A stretch of DNA of 64,000 nt from Acinetobacter tandoii DSM 14970 = CIP 107469 (GCF_000400735.1 NZ_KE007366.1:248001-312000); one strand, 5' to 3'. Counted from the stretch's first letter, positions 26,728 to 35,834 are shown. The notes: generated by a model not told the origin, from the sequence alone. Numbers and translations are program-made.

Positions 26728-28239
26728 TTAAGCTGCTATTTCTTGTGCACGGCGCTTATGTAATTCAACCAGATATTCGTCCAATTGAGTAATCTGGTCT
26801 TGGCCAAATTTTAAATAAAGCTTAGTACGGCGTTTTAAAATATCTTCACTATTCACTGCCCATTCGTTAGCCACGAGATAGTTAACCTCCTGCTGGTATA
26901 ACTCATGTCCAAAGTGCTGCCCAAGTGCAGAAATACTTTCACAACCATCCAACATTCTCCAAACACGCGAACCATAAGTATGTATCCAACGCTGCGCAAG
27001 TGATTGAGTTATACCTTGTACATGCTGTTGTAACTCTTCAACCAAACGAATCTCATCATAAAAATTTTCTCCGCCTGGTAACAGGGCTTTAGCAGTCCAA
27101 TTCGGTTTTAATTTACTAAAAAAAGGCTTAAGTTGATGCATGGCAGATTCCGCCAATTTACGATAAGTCGTAAGCTTTCCCCCATACACTGAAAGCAATG
27201 GGGCATGCTGCTGTTGAGTCAACACCAAGGTATAATCGCGGGTCATAGCAGATGGATTATCAGATTCATCATCACACAGTGGACGTACACCTGAATAGGT
27301 CGCAATAATATCCTGACGGGTGAGTTGATGCTGAAAATGTGCATTCATGACCTGCAACAGATAATCAATTTCACTCTCTGTAATGTCTACTTGATCTGGA
27401 TTACCTAAATAACGCTGATCTGTGGTACCAATTAAGGTGTATTCATCTAAGTATGGAATAGCAAAAACAATTCGTTGATCATCATTTTGCAAAATAAATG
27501 CCTTATCTCCCGCATAAATCTTCGGCACAATAATATGGCTACCTTGAATCAATCGAATACTATAAGAGGCCTTCATCTTTAAGTCTTGCTGGATAAATTC
27601 AGTCACCCAAGGCCCTGCAGCATTGACCAATATTTTGGCACGTACCGTAAATGTACTCTGTGCATTTTGTAACTGTACCATCCACGTATTCTGCTCTGCC
27701 TGTGCAGTAATACAGCGTGTGCGTGTCTGTATACTTGCTCCATTTTCATGGGCTTGGATTGCATTCGCAATCACCAGACGCGCATCATCTACCGCACAAT
27801 CCGAATACTCGAATCCTTTTACAATTTCAGGCTTAAATAGGCTGGTTTTCGGATCAAAATCCACCAAATTTGAACCTGCTAACTTTTCCCGCTTACCTAA
27901 ATGATCATAGAAAAATAAACCTGTCCGAATGAGCCACGCAGGACGTAAATGTGGACGATGTGGCATAATAAATCGCATAGCACGAATAAGATGTGGCGCT
28001 TTGGCCATCAGCACTTCACGTTCCGCTAAAGCCTCTCGTACCAAGCGGAATTCTTTATGCTCCAAATAACGCAAACCACCATGAATTAATTTACTGCTAG
28101 CTGACGAGGTATGACTGGCTAAATCATCCTTTTCACACAACAAAACAGATAAACCTCGCCCTGCGGCATCAGCAGCAATCCCCACACCGTTGATTCCCCC
28201 ACCGATAACCACTAGGTCATATGTATGATGTTGATCCAT
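26728..28239 (-). CDS. glpD: Aerobic glycerol-3-phosphate dehydrogenase
   Basis: A 503-aa FAD enzyme bound to the inner membrane that oxidises glycerol 3-phosphate to dihydroxyacetone phosphate and passes electrons to ubiquinone. The FAD-binding VVIGGGINGVGIAADAAGRG is at about 10-29, LIHGGLRYLEHKEFRLV follows, and the C-terminal DAO-C-like helical domain is complete. Length is normal. No glpF, glpK or glpR is adjacent. It lies divergent to the KgtP-type transporter gene. Confidence 0.95.
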   Translation of the reverse strand: MDQHHTYDLVVIGGGINGVGIAADAAGRGLSVLLCEKDDLASHTSSASSKLIHGGLRYLEHKEFRLVREALAEREVLMAKAPHLIRAMRFIMPHRPHLRPAWLIRTGLFFYDHLGKREKLAGSNLVDFDPKTSLFKPEIVKGFEYSDCAVDDARLVIANAIQAHENGASIQTRTRCITAQAEQNTWMVQLQNAQSTFTVRAKILVNAAGPWVTEFIQQDLKMKASYSIRLIQGSHIIVPKIYAGDKAFILQNDDQRIVFAIPYLDEYTLIGTTDQRYLGNPDQVDITESEIDYLLQVMNAHFQHQLTRQDIIATYSGVRPLCDDESDNPSAMTRDYTLVLTQQQHAPLLSVYGGKLTTYRKLAESAMHQLKPFFSKLKPNWTAKALLPGGENFYDEIRLVEELQQHVQGITQSLAQRWIHTYGSRVWRMLDGCESISALGQHFGHELYQQEVNYLVANEWAVNSEDILKRRTKLYLKFGQDQITQLDEYLVELHKRRAQEIAA

Positions 28240-28589
28240 ATTCAGGTTCCTCCTATTTTGCGCGCTTTAAGCACCTTTTATTTTGTTATTTAATTCTTTC
28301 TTCAATCCTAACAGAAAACCCAAATCACTATAGATTAATTGTCCAACCAAGACGGTTAAATTGAATTATTTTATCTCAAAAGCTTTTTCAAGCTTAACCA
28401 TCTTCCAGATTTAACATCTGTCCAGCATTTATACGATTCATCGGCAAACATAGACTTAAGTGCGACGAATGTCTAATGCAGATTCATCCGCATCGGCGTA
28501 TAAAAGATTATGTGAAAAGTAACATATACCCTCTTTTTCAAAATACATGTTTTTAGATTTTTCTCCCCCTTTCTGAAGAATTTAAAAGA
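28240..28589. other. Divergent promoter region, glpD / dicarboxylate transporter
   Basis: About 350 bp without a gene, AT-rich, with both gene starts at its ends. No clear dyad or consensus promoter stands out. Confidence 0.5.
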
Positions 28590-29939
28590 ATGTGTTTTGC
28601 CACAGCTTTGGAATTTCTTGTGTCAAACTCATCCCCACAAATTGTACACACGCCATTTGATCGAAAAACACGTTTTAAATCTATTTTAGGTGGCTCCGCT
28701 GGAAACCTTGTAGAATGGTACGATTGGTACGTTTATGCAGCCTTCACACTTTATTTTGCGCCTGTTTTCTTTCCAGAAGGTAATGAAACCGTCAAACTAT
28801 TGCAGGCCGCAGCCGTATTTGCCTTAGGCTTTTTAATGCGCCCTATTGGCGCTTGGATTATGGGCATCTATGCTGATCGCAAAGGCCGTAAAGCAGGTTT
28901 AACACTCTCTGTATCCTTAATGTGTATTGGCTCACTGATGATTGCCTGCGCGCCTTCCTATGATGCCGCTGGAATGTTGGCTCCTGCGATTTTATTGTTT
29001 GCACGTTTGCTACAAGGCCTAAGTGTTGGTGGAGAATATGGCTCTAGTGCAACATATTTAACAGAAATGGCAGGTAAAAATCATCGTGGGTTTTTCTCTA
29101 GTTTTCAGTATGTAACCTTAATTTCTGGACAACTCATCGCTCTGTGCGTACTGATTATTTTGCAACATACACTTTCTGAACAAGCACTACATGCTTGGGG
29201 ATGGCGTATTCCCTTCCTGATTGGTGCAATGCTAGCAATTGTTGTGTTCTGGATTCGTCGTGGACTGGTTGAAACCCAATCTTCAAAAGAAGCTCAGGAG
29301 CAAGCCAAACAAGGTGGACCAAAATCAGGGGCGATCGAGTTATTTACCAAACACCCTAAAGCCGCTTTTACCGTCATTATGCTGACTGCGGGTGGCACAC
29401 TTGCATTCAATACCTTTACCACCTACCTACAGAAATATTTGGTGAATACTTCTGGTTTTGACAAAAGCACTGCCACTGAAATCACCACAGCAGCCATCTT
29501 TATTTTTATGCTGATTCAACCTGCGGTAGGCGCCTTGTCCGATAAAATCGGGCGTAAACCCATTATGATCGCTTTCGGTATTTGTGGCGTACTCTTTACC
29601 GTACCGATTTTCAATCGTTTAGGCACCACCACAGATGCAACCACTGCATTCTTGCTGTGTATGAGTGGCATGATTATTGTCACAGGATATACCGCGATTA
29701 ACGCAGTCGTGAAAGCTGAATTATTTCCACCACACATCCGTGCTTTGGGTGTCGCACTGCCTTATGCAATTGCCAACACCATTTTTGGGGGTACAGCAGA
29801 ACTGATCGCTTTAAGTTTTAAAAATGCAGGGCATGAAAGCTATTTCTTTTACTATATTACCATCATGATCGGCTTATCCTTAATTACCTATGTTTTTATG
29901 AAAGACACTAAAAAACACAGTTTAATTACCGATCATTAA
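28590..29939 (+). CDS. MFS dicarboxylate/alpha-ketoglutarate:proton symporter (KgtP-like)
   Basis: A 449-aa twelve-segment transporter of the metabolite:H+ symporter branch of the major facilitator superfamily. The N-terminal LGGSAGNLVEWYDWYVYAAF, GRLLQGLSVGGEYG-like motif (LLQGLSVGGEYGSS) and DRKGRKAGL between TM2 and TM3 are diagnostic. Likely substrate is alpha-ketoglutarate or a related C4/C5 acid, by family. The first 10 residues are uncertain: a GTG at 28620 could be the true start. Ends in a terminator at 29959. Confidence 0.85.
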   Translation: MCFATALEFLVSNSSPQIVHTPFDRKTRFKSILGGSAGNLVEWYDWYVYAAFTLYFAPVFFPEGNETVKLLQAAAVFALGFLMRPIGAWIMGIYADRKGRKAGLTLSVSLMCIGSLMIACAPSYDAAGMLAPAILLFARLLQGLSVGGEYGSSATYLTEMAGKNHRGFFSSFQYVTLISGQLIALCVLIILQHTLSEQALHAWGWRIPFLIGAMLAIVVFWIRRGLVETQSSKEAQEQAKQGGPKSGAIELFTKHPKAAFTVIMLTAGGTLAFNTFTTYLQKYLVNTSGFDKSTATEITTAAIFIFMLIQPAVGALSDKIGRKPIMIAFGICGVLFTVPIFNRLGTTTDATTAFLLCMSGMIIVTGYTAINAVVKAELFPPHIRALGVALPYAIANTIFGGTAELIALSFKNAGHESYFFYYITIMIGLSLITYVFMKDTKKHSLITDH

Positions 29940-29958
29940 TTACCCTTATAGCCGCGCT

Positions 29959-29994
29959 CGACCATCCTGATTTTTGTTACAGGAGGGTCGTTTT
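29959..29994 (+). terminator. Terminator of the KgtP-like gene
   Basis: CGACC(A)TCCTG pairs with CAGGA(G)GGTCG with one mismatch over a 10-nt loop, followed by TTTT. Confidence 0.65.
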
Positions 29995-30067
29995 GCTTTG
30001 AACTACATCGTTATTTTCACAGGCTTATGGCATACTGTGCGCAAGAATAAAACACGGAACTTTCACC

Positions 30068-30499
30068 ATGAAAAAAACGTTTCAATTTTTAGGGCTTAGT
30101 TTTATCGTTGTTGGACTTGCAGCCTGCCAAAGCACGCCTCAACAGTATAATGGTCAAGTCGGTTACCGTGTAGAAAGCCAAACAGCGGACTCTGCAACCC
30201 TCGCGTATACCCTTGCTGGTCGTCAAAATCAGGACCTAGATGCCAAAAAACTACAACGCGCTTGCCAAAAAGTTTTAGGAACAAATAAAGCCTTTAAACT
30301 GCAAATTTTAAGTGTGAACGAAGTCGCCAACCCTGCTGCGATGGCATCTGATAGTTATGGTCGTCAGATCGGTAACTCACGTACTTCTATCGGACTCAGC
30401 AACACGCCAGACCTACATAATGGCGAAGACTACGCAACACGTCAGGCTTTAGAAGCACGACCAAGTACTTTGCGTATTGTGCGCTATAGCTGCTCATAA
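30068..30499 (+). CDS. Small lipoprotein of unknown function
   Basis: A 143-aa predicted lipoprotein: signal sequence with lipobox LAAC, lipidated cysteine at about residue 20, then a mature domain with two further cysteines (RACQKV and the C-terminal RYSCS) that may pair. The family is not recognised. It is followed by a strong hairpin terminator that runs into the convergent methyltransferase gene. Confidence 0.75.
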   Translation: MKKTFQFLGLSFIVVGLAACQSTPQQYNGQVGYRVESQTADSATLAYTLAGRQNQDLDAKKLQRACQKVLGTNKAFKLQILSVNEVANPAAMASDSYGRQIGNSRTSIGLSNTPDLHNGEDYATRQALEARPSTLRIVRYSCS

Positions 30500-30509
30500 A
30501 ATCAAAATC

Positions 30510-30542
30510 TTATAAGACGCTATGCGTTATAGCGTCTTATAA
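30510..30542. terminator. Strong terminator overlapping the methyltransferase 3' end
   Basis: A 14-bp perfect stem, TTATAAGACGCTAT with ATAGCGTCTTATAA, and a GCGTT loop. The minus-strand methyltransferase gene ends at 30527 inside this structure, so the last codons form one arm and the stop codon lies across the loop edge. Confidence 0.8.
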
Positions 30543-31195
30543 AAGCTCACATTGCGAAACTCTTTTGCTTCATCCAAATCAGGCCAAGTTGTGGCACTGC
30601 GCTCATCAATTTTCATATATTTTGGATGACTAAAATTTTTCACTCGACTGTCTGCCACCCAAACTTCAGGGGCAAACTTTAAGAATTCGTCTAAGAAAAA
30701 ACGGTTACATTGATCATATAAGACATCCGCTGCTAACAATACATCGACTTGTTCTGATTGATACAGATCTTCCAAATATTCCAGTTCGACCTGATTCAAA
30801 ATCGCATTCTCCTTACACGACTCCAAACTCACCTTATCGATATCACAACAAATCACACGTTTCGCACCCGCCATTTTGGCAGCAATCGCGACCACGCCTG
30901 AACCTGCACCGAAATCAAGGACTACTTTATCTTTCACATGATGCGGCTCTGCCAATAACCACTGTGCCATTGCTAACCCCGAAGCCCAGCAAAAAATCCA
31001 ATATGGCGTTTCATTCCAAATACGACGAATCACCTCATCATCTAGACGATCTGTTGGAAAGACAGGTGGAATGAGCCACAAAGAAATAGGTGTTTCTGGC
31101 AACTGTTGCGCCAATAGCTCCGCCTGAGGAATGACCTCATGCAATGCATCCAATAAATGTTGTGGTGCTTTCGCCATTTGAAAAGTACAGCTCAT
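30527..31195 (-). CDS. Class I SAM-dependent methyltransferase
   Basis: A 222-aa Rossmann-fold methyltransferase. Motif I VVLDFGAGSGVVAIAAK lies at about 82-98, the acidic CCDID ending strand 2 at about 107-111, and LLAADVLYD at about 142-150 in the motif IV position. It resembles the PrmA/METTL20 protein-lysine group (DVLYD instead of NPPY), suggesting a protein substrate, but that is not certain. Single-gene unit. Confidence 0.8.
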   Translation of the reverse strand: MSCTFQMAKAPQHLLDALHEVIPQAELLAQQLPETPISLWLIPPVFPTDRLDDEVIRRIWNETPYWIFCWASGLAMAQWLLAEPHHVKDKVVLDFGAGSGVVAIAAKMAGAKRVICCDIDKVSLESCKENAILNQVELEYLEDLYQSEQVDVLLAADVLYDQCNRFFLDEFLKFAPEVWVADSRVKNFSHPKYMKIDERSATTWPDLDEAKEFRNVSFYKTL

Positions 31196-31441
31196 TAAAT
31201 TTATAAACCTTTAACGCTATGCAAAATATGCATCGTCCAGAAACAACGAATCGTATAGAAACAGCAATTTAAATAAAGCTATTGCTGTCGCTAGAATCAA
31301 TAGATCAGGCGATCATAATCTAGCTGCGCATGACTGAAAAGTAATACTCCGCTGAGTAAACCTACGCACTCACGCAAAGTGGCTTAAACAGAAGATTTTC
31401 CGACTAAACCTAAAGTCCTCCTAAATGGAGTTTACCCCATA

Positions 31442-31476
31442 AAAAAGCCGTATAGTTTTATGCTATACGGCTTTTT
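31442..31476. terminator. folD terminator
   Basis: AAAAAGCCGTATAG pairs perfectly with CTATACGGCTTTTT over a 7-nt loop, 19 bp beyond the folD stop; A and T runs make it bidirectional. Another dyad, ACAGCAAT/ATTGCTGT at 31262-31290, lies in the same spacer without a T run. Confidence 0.85.
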
Positions 31477-31494
31477 AGAAGCACACTTAAAGTA

Positions 31495-32343
31495 TTAGCC
31501 TAAAGCTTTCTCAGCGGCTTCAACTGTTTGACGAATTAAAGTCGTAATGGTCATTGGACCTACACCACCTGGAACAGGCGTATAAGCAGATGCAATCTCT
31601 TCAATACCTACCAATTGAATGTCACCCACACCACCGCCATCACGTGGATGGAAGCCTGCATCAACCACAACAGCGCCTTGCTTAATCCAGTCTTTTTGAA
31701 TCAGCTCAGCTTTACCTACCGCACCCACAATAATATCGGCTTGTTTAACAAACTCAGAAAGGTTTTGAGTACGTGAATGGCAAATCGTTACTGTAGCATT
31801 TGCTTCCAGCAGCATTGCAGCCATTGGTTTACCTAAAATTGCAGAACGGCCAACAACCACAGCATGTTTGCCTGCAATTTCAATGTTGTTTTCTTTTAGG
31901 ATGGTCATAATTCCCGCTGGTGTTGCAGAACCATAAGCCGCTTCACCCATTGCCATACGACCGTAGCCAAGGCAAGTTACACCATCTACATCTTTTTCTA
32001 AAGAAATGGCATCGAAACATGCACGCTCATCAATTTGCTCAGGCACTGGGTGCTGCAACAAAATACCGTGCACATCTGGATTCGCATTTAATTTTTCAAT
32101 TTCAGCCAATAATTGTTCCGTTGTTGTTTCTTTCGGCAGCTCAACTTTTAATGAATCCATACCTACACGGCGGCAGGCATTTCCCTTCATGCGCACGTAA
32201 GTCGCTGATGCACCATCGTCACCAACCAAAATCGTTGCCAAAATTGGGGTACGACCTGATTTTGCTTTTAACGCTTCAACGCGGGTTAACAAGTCAGTTT
32301 CAATTTGTTTAGCCAATGCACGACCATCTAAAACTAATGCCAC
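31495..32343 (-). CDS. folD: Bifunctional methylenetetrahydrofolate dehydrogenase/cyclohydrolase
   Basis: A 282-aa cytoplasmic C1 enzyme interconverting 5,10-methylene-, methenyl- and 10-formyl-tetrahydrofolate with NADP+. Features: [15 protein letters not shown] with the catalytic Lys, the active-site QHPVPEQID block, the nucleotide-binding [13 protein letters not shown], and the final [14 protein letters not shown]. Full length. It lies divergent to the tRNA-Cys/tRNA-Leu unit. Confidence 0.96.
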   Translation of the reverse strand: MALVLDGRALAKQIETDLLTRVEALKAKSGRTPILATILVGDDGASATYVRMKGNACRRVGMDSLKVELPKETTTEQLLAEIEKLNANPDVHGILLQHPVPEQIDERACFDAISLEKDVDGVTCLGYGRMAMGEAAYGSATPAGIMTILKENNIEIAGKHAVVVGRSAILGKPMAAMLLEANATVTICHSRTQNLSEFVKQADIIVGAVGKAELIQKDWIKQGAVVVDAGFHPRDGGGVGDIQLVGIEEIASAYTPVPGGVGPMTITTLIRQTVEAAEKALG

Positions 32344-32426
32344 AGCACATCTCCAAGGTAGATATGAATCAATTTTGCAAATAATACATGATTATTTAGG
32401 CAATTTTATTCTACATGCTGATTTTA

Positions 32427-32440
32427 TGTGCATATGCACA
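32427..32440. repeat. Perfect 14-bp palindrome upstream of tRNA-Cys
   Basis: TGTGCATATGCACA, fully self-complementary, 11 bp before the -35 of the tRNA promoter and 84 bp before the folD start on the other strand. It could be a regulator site for either side. Confidence 0.5.
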
Positions 32441-32450
32441 ATTTAAAGTA

Positions 32451-32478
32451 TTGTAATTTTTTTAAAGGTTGTTAATAT
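32451..32478 (+). promoter_or_regulatory. Promoter of the tRNA-Cys/tRNA-Leu unit
   Basis: TTGTAA (32451-32456) and TAATAT (32473-32478), 16-bp spacer, ending 17 bp before the tRNA-Cys 5' end. Confidence 0.6.
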
Positions 32479-32495
32479 GTGCATCAACAAGACAT

Positions 32496-32569
32496 GGCGG
32501 GGTGGCAGAGTGGTCATGCAGCGGACTGCAACTCCGTGTACGCCGGTTCGATTCCGACCTCCGCCTCCA
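32496..32569 (+). tRNA. tRNA-Cys(GCA)
   Basis: 74 nt with encoded CCA. The acceptor stem starts GGCGGGG; the anticodon loop CTGCAAC gives GCA. It is 13 bp before tRNA-Leu, so both come from one precursor. Confidence 0.95.
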
Positions 32570-32582
32570 ATCTTGTTAAAAC

Positions 32583-32668
32583 GCCCGGGTGGTGAAATAG
32601 GTAGACACAGGGGATTTAAAATCCCCCGCCCTCAAAGCGTGCCGGTTCGAGTCCGGCCCCGGGCACCA
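32583..32668 (+). tRNA. tRNA-Leu(UAA), copy 1
   Basis: 86-nt class II tRNA with long variable arm and encoded CCA; the anticodon loop TTTAAAA gives UAA. Identical to the copy at 35961-36046 over its whole length. Confidence 0.95.
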
Positions 32669-32702
32669 TTTTAATACTTCTTAAAATGGTGTAATAAAGA
32701 AT

Positions 32703-32723
32703 CCAGCGAAAGTTGGTTTTTTT
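32703..32723 (+). terminator. Terminator after tRNA-Leu copy 1
   Basis: CCAGC-GAAA-GTTGG (GNRA loop, one G-T pair) followed by seven T. Confidence 0.8.
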
Positions 32724-32735
32724 ATGTCTAAAATA

Positions 32736-33193
32736 TCCCCCATTACTCTATCCAGCAAAGTTAAATTTGACAAAATGCTGTAGCGAGTATTACACGTAGT
32801 CCTTTAACTCCCGAAAGAAATCCAGTAATACACGCAATGCTTTAGACCAGTGATAGAAATAGACAAGTTTAAATCCGTATTGTCATTTCTTTAATAATAA
32901 TCTGTTTGATAAATTGTATTAGATCTTCAAAACCACAACCTTTTGGCATATCTGATTGCTAAGTAATAACAAATAAAAAAGCAGCTCCCAAGGTTTATGC
33001 AAATTATGTAATGCCGCAGCAGTAACTCTCATAAAATACTCTAATCAATTATAGTTTTTAAGTATGCTAATTCGATCGCGTCATGGTTTTACTTCACGAT
33101 CAAATTTTAAAATCTTCTAATCGATTTTAAGATCAGTTAAACAAAAAGTGCATTTCTGATTTATAATGCCGTAACTTTCAAGTACACATTTTT
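32736..33193. other. Spacer after tRNA-Leu copy 1
   Basis: About 460 bp with no intact gene. It contains the regulator-like remnant listed separately; the rest is AT-rich with many stops. Confidence 0.5.
32790..32949 (-). pseudogene. Possible remnant of a LysR-type regulator gene
   Basis: On the minus strand a frame ending at 32790 reads about 30 residues closing with SKALRVLLDFFRELKDYV, which resembles the last helix of LysR-type regulators. Just upstream and out of frame, an ATG at 32949 starts a short frame containing GFEDLIQFIKQ, reminiscent of a LysR N-terminus. Together these look like a gene with a large internal deletion and a frameshift. The call rests on pattern similarity only. 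Confidence 0.35.
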
Positions 33194-33925
33194 ATGGTCA
33201 GTGATAAGCAGGCAGCACTTTTTTTAAAGCCATTACAAATGCAGTATCCCGCAGCATTTAAACGTAATTTTTTATTGTATGGCATGCTCAAAACTAAAGG
33301 TTTAATGGATGAAATCAAAGAGTTTATCCCTTGGATTTTAGCGATTATGATTTTTGTTTCTCTGTCCATAAGTCTAGGACATTATTTCGAAATATATTTT
33401 CCTCGCTTTACCCCCTTTCAAGCACATGGCTTTGCTGTATTATGCTTTATGTTGTTATTTATGCTGTACGTTCCGATTGTACTCAAACAAATGAAACACA
33501 GCTCAAGCTCTTGTTATGAACAACAACAACATGCGCCCATTAAAATCGCTGCATTAATTATTCTACAAGCAATTAATATCGCATTTATTGAAAGTACTTT
33601 TCTGCAAATTGTGCTGTTTTTCTTTGCTATGGGTTTTGGCTTTGTGAAGTTTTATAAAGAAAATCTTTTTCGCAACAGCGTAACTCACGTTGGACTGTAT
33701 TATTTACAGGAATTAAGACGTTTTAATTTCTGGAGCTATAAACAGACAGTTAAACTCAAATTTATCCTTCAATTTACAAGAAAAGATACTGAGAAATATC
33801 AGCAAAAATTAAAACAATTACAGCACTTTCATGCTTTGCATTTAAAATCTATGCATATGGAACAGCAACTTTGCCAAACACATAAACATCAAGATTTAGA
33901 AAATTATCTAGATAGCTTGATGTAA
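33194..33925 (+). CDS. Membrane protein of unknown function
   Basis: 243 aa with three to four hydrophobic segments (about 45-65, 76-95, 112-128, 132-148) and a cytoplasmic-looking, basic, glutamine- and histidine-rich C-terminal helix (about 190-235). No enzymatic motif seen and no family recognised. It lies between the two tRNA-Leu copies, convergent with the phosphatase gene across a shared terminator. Start at ATG 33194; AT-rich upstream region lacks a strong ribosome-binding site. Confidence 0.7.
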   Translation: MVSDKQAALFLKPLQMQYPAAFKRNFLLYGMLKTKGLMDEIKEFIPWILAIMIFVSLSISLGHYFEIYFPRFTPFQAHGFAVLCFMLLFMLYVPIVLKQMKHSSSSCYEQQQHAPIKIAALIILQAINIAFIESTFLQIVLFFFAMGFGFVKFYKENLFRNSVTHVGLYYLQELRRFNFWSYKQTVKLKFILQFTRKDTEKYQQKLKQLQHFHALHLKSMHMEQQLCQTHKHQDLENYLDSLM

Positions 33926-33927
33926 TA

Positions 33928-33955
33928 AAAAAACTGGGAAAATCCCAGTTTTTTT
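33928..33955. terminator. Bidirectional terminator
   Basis: AAAAAACTGGGA pairs with TCCCAGTTTTTT around AAA, flanked by A and T runs; serves the membrane protein gene and the convergent phosphatase gene. Confidence 0.85.
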
Positions 33956-33965
33956 ATCATTTCAT

Positions 33966-35750
33966 TTAAGCCGATTGTGGTAATGATTCTAGCACTTGTA
34001 GCTGTGCATTGAATATCAACTGATATCCCCTGGTTTCATCAACCACATAACTTTTTTGCTTGATACTATCAACAAAGATCCAATCAGCTTGCATGTTCTG
34101 TTCAGTAAAACTCACCAATAGATAGCCGCGCTGATTCAAATTACAATAAGCTAAATCGTTAATCAGTGTTTGAAAGGCATATTCAAATTGCTGCAATTGT
34201 GCCAAAGGAATACTTAAATATTTTTCCAAGCCAGGTGAAGAAACAGAACTCGTCGCCAATTCGACACCAACCACATCTTGATCCTTGCTCAGTAATTTAG
34301 AATACCAAGCATTATGTGTATCCCCCGCCAAAACTACTACTTTCTTATTTAATGCTTTAAGTGTGGTATACAACACTTCTCGTTCATAAAAATAACCATC
34401 CCATGCATCCAAATTATAAGGTGCTAGTGTATTTACCCGCGCCTTTTCCAAATCGGTTAATGTAGGATCACCTGCTTGTGCACGCAATTTAATGCTCACT
34501 AACTCTGTAATTTGCGTATTCATTTTTGTGAGTGTTTCAGCACTGACTGAGCCACTGGTAATTTCCGCCAAAGATAAAAGCAACTCAGCAGGAATAAACA
34601 TCTTTGACATTAAAATTTGTTGCCCCAATACGTTCCACTGCGCATTGCTTTGCATCATTTTCTGCAACAACCAATCACGCTGCTCATAGCCAAGCAAAGT
34701 TCGGTCTTGTGCTAACAAATCTTGCTGAAACTGCACCGTATTTAAGCCCTGCGCCGTCATATAATTGGCATAATCCAATTGCTGATCACGCGCAATAATT
34801 CGAGTGTCCAACATGGTGAGCTGTATCAATGAACCAAAATTAAACTGACGATAGATATGTAAATGATCATCCTCTGAAACAGGACGTATAGGCATCCACT
34901 CAAAATAAGCTTGTAATGCCGCCAGTTTACGCTCTGAGAACTTACCTTCATTTTGTGCCTGAGCTGTTGCCTCAGTATGATTTTCTGCTCCATTACGCCA
35001 CGTATCATTAGCTAGCTCATGGTCATCCCAAATCACAATAAAAGGATGTCTCTGATGTAATGCTTGTAAATCCGCATCTTGACGATACAAAGCATAACGT
35101 TTGCGATAATCTTCCAAGCTCAATATTTCTTGCTGATTATCTGCTGCCAGTAAGCGTCCTAACTTTTCCGAATCTTCTGTCGCATAACCATTTTGACCAT
35201 ATTCATAAATATAGTCCCCCAGATGCAGCACCACATCAACATCTTGTTTAGCCATTTCACGATACACATAAAAATAGCCCGCAGGATAATTTGAACAGGA
35301 ACAGACGGCTAATTTCACCTGATTGGTTTGCAACGGCAAGGTTTTGGTTTGCCCAATCGGTGAAACCGTCTGCCCAAAGCGGAAACGATAGAAATAGCGC
35401 TGCTGTGCGTGTAAGCCAGTAACATCTACTTTTACAGTAAAATCTTGTGCTGGGCTGGTTTGTACTTTTCCTGAGGTTTTAATTTGAGTAAATTGTGCAT
35501 CTAAAGCAACTTCCCAAACAATTTCTAAGCGGGCTTGCACATCACTAGGTGTAGCACGCGTCCAAATAATGACGCGGTCTTGTAAAGGGTCACCACTGGC
35601 CACACCATGCTCAAATTGAACGCTCACACCCGAACCTGAAGAATCATCCGAGTCATCACCACATGCGGTGAGTGAAATAGGTAAAGAAACTGCACCAAAA
35701 CCCGCTAAAGTTTTTTGAATGAGTTCACGGCGCGTTAAAGTATTTGTCAT
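33966..35750 (-). CDS. phoD: PhoD-type alkaline phosphatase, Tat-exported
   Basis: A 594-aa secreted phosphomono/diesterase. The N-terminus has a twin-arginine signal (TRRELIQK, residues 6-13), a hydrophobic stretch and LTAC, a possible lipobox, so the enzyme may be membrane-anchored. The PhoD N-domain (FEHGVASGDPLQDRVIIWTR-like block) precedes the metallophosphatase core with HLGDYIYEYG, IVIWDDHELANDTW and VVLAGDTHNAW. Family members use calcium and iron and release phosphate under starvation. A possible Pho box lies 67 bp upstream. Confidence 0.88.
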   Translation of the reverse strand: MTNTLTRRELIQKTLAGFGAVSLPISLTACGDDSDDSSGSGVSVQFEHGVASGDPLQDRVIIWTRATPSDVQARLEIVWEVALDAQFTQIKTSGKVQTSPAQDFTVKVDVTGLHAQQRYFYRFRFGQTVSPIGQTKTLPLQTNQVKLAVCSCSNYPAGYFYVYREMAKQDVDVVLHLGDYIYEYGQNGYATEDSEKLGRLLAADNQQEILSLEDYRKRYALYRQDADLQALHQRHPFIVIWDDHELANDTWRNGAENHTEATAQAQNEGKFSERKLAALQAYFEWMPIRPVSEDDHLHIYRQFNFGSLIQLTMLDTRIIARDQQLDYANYMTAQGLNTVQFQQDLLAQDRTLLGYEQRDWLLQKMMQSNAQWNVLGQQILMSKMFIPAELLLSLAEITSGSVSAETLTKMNTQITELVSIKLRAQAGDPTLTDLEKARVNTLAPYNLDAWDGYFYEREVLYTTLKALNKKVVVLAGDTHNAWYSKLLSKDQDVVGVELATSSVSSPGLEKYLSIPLAQLQQFEYAFQTLINDLAYCNLNQRGYLLVSFTEQNMQADWIFVDSIKQKSYVVDETRGYQLIFNAQLQVLESLPQSA

Positions 35751-35816
35751 TTTTTTAATCCACTACAAACGTGAGTTAAAAATAGGCAATAATTATTTAA
35801 TGATGATCTCAATTAC

Positions 35817-35834
35817 ATGAACATATGATGACAA
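35817..35834 (-). promoter_or_regulatory. Possible PhoB box upstream of phoD
   Basis: Read on the minus strand: TTGTCAT, 4 bp, TGTTCAT. Consensus is two CTGTCAT-like 7-mers 4 bp apart; the first matches 6 of 7 and the second 4 of 7. Position and gene function support it. Confidence 0.4.

Larger units (their letters stand above)
32583..32735 (+). repeat. Direct repeat, copy 1 (tRNA-Leu plus 67-bp tail)
   Basis: 153 bp repeated 3378 bp downstream with three mismatches, all in the tail. The repeat starts exactly at the tRNA 5' base. The tail holds a dyad that includes the tRNA CCA end (ACCATTTTAA/TTAAAATGGT) and a terminator. Confidence 0.9.
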
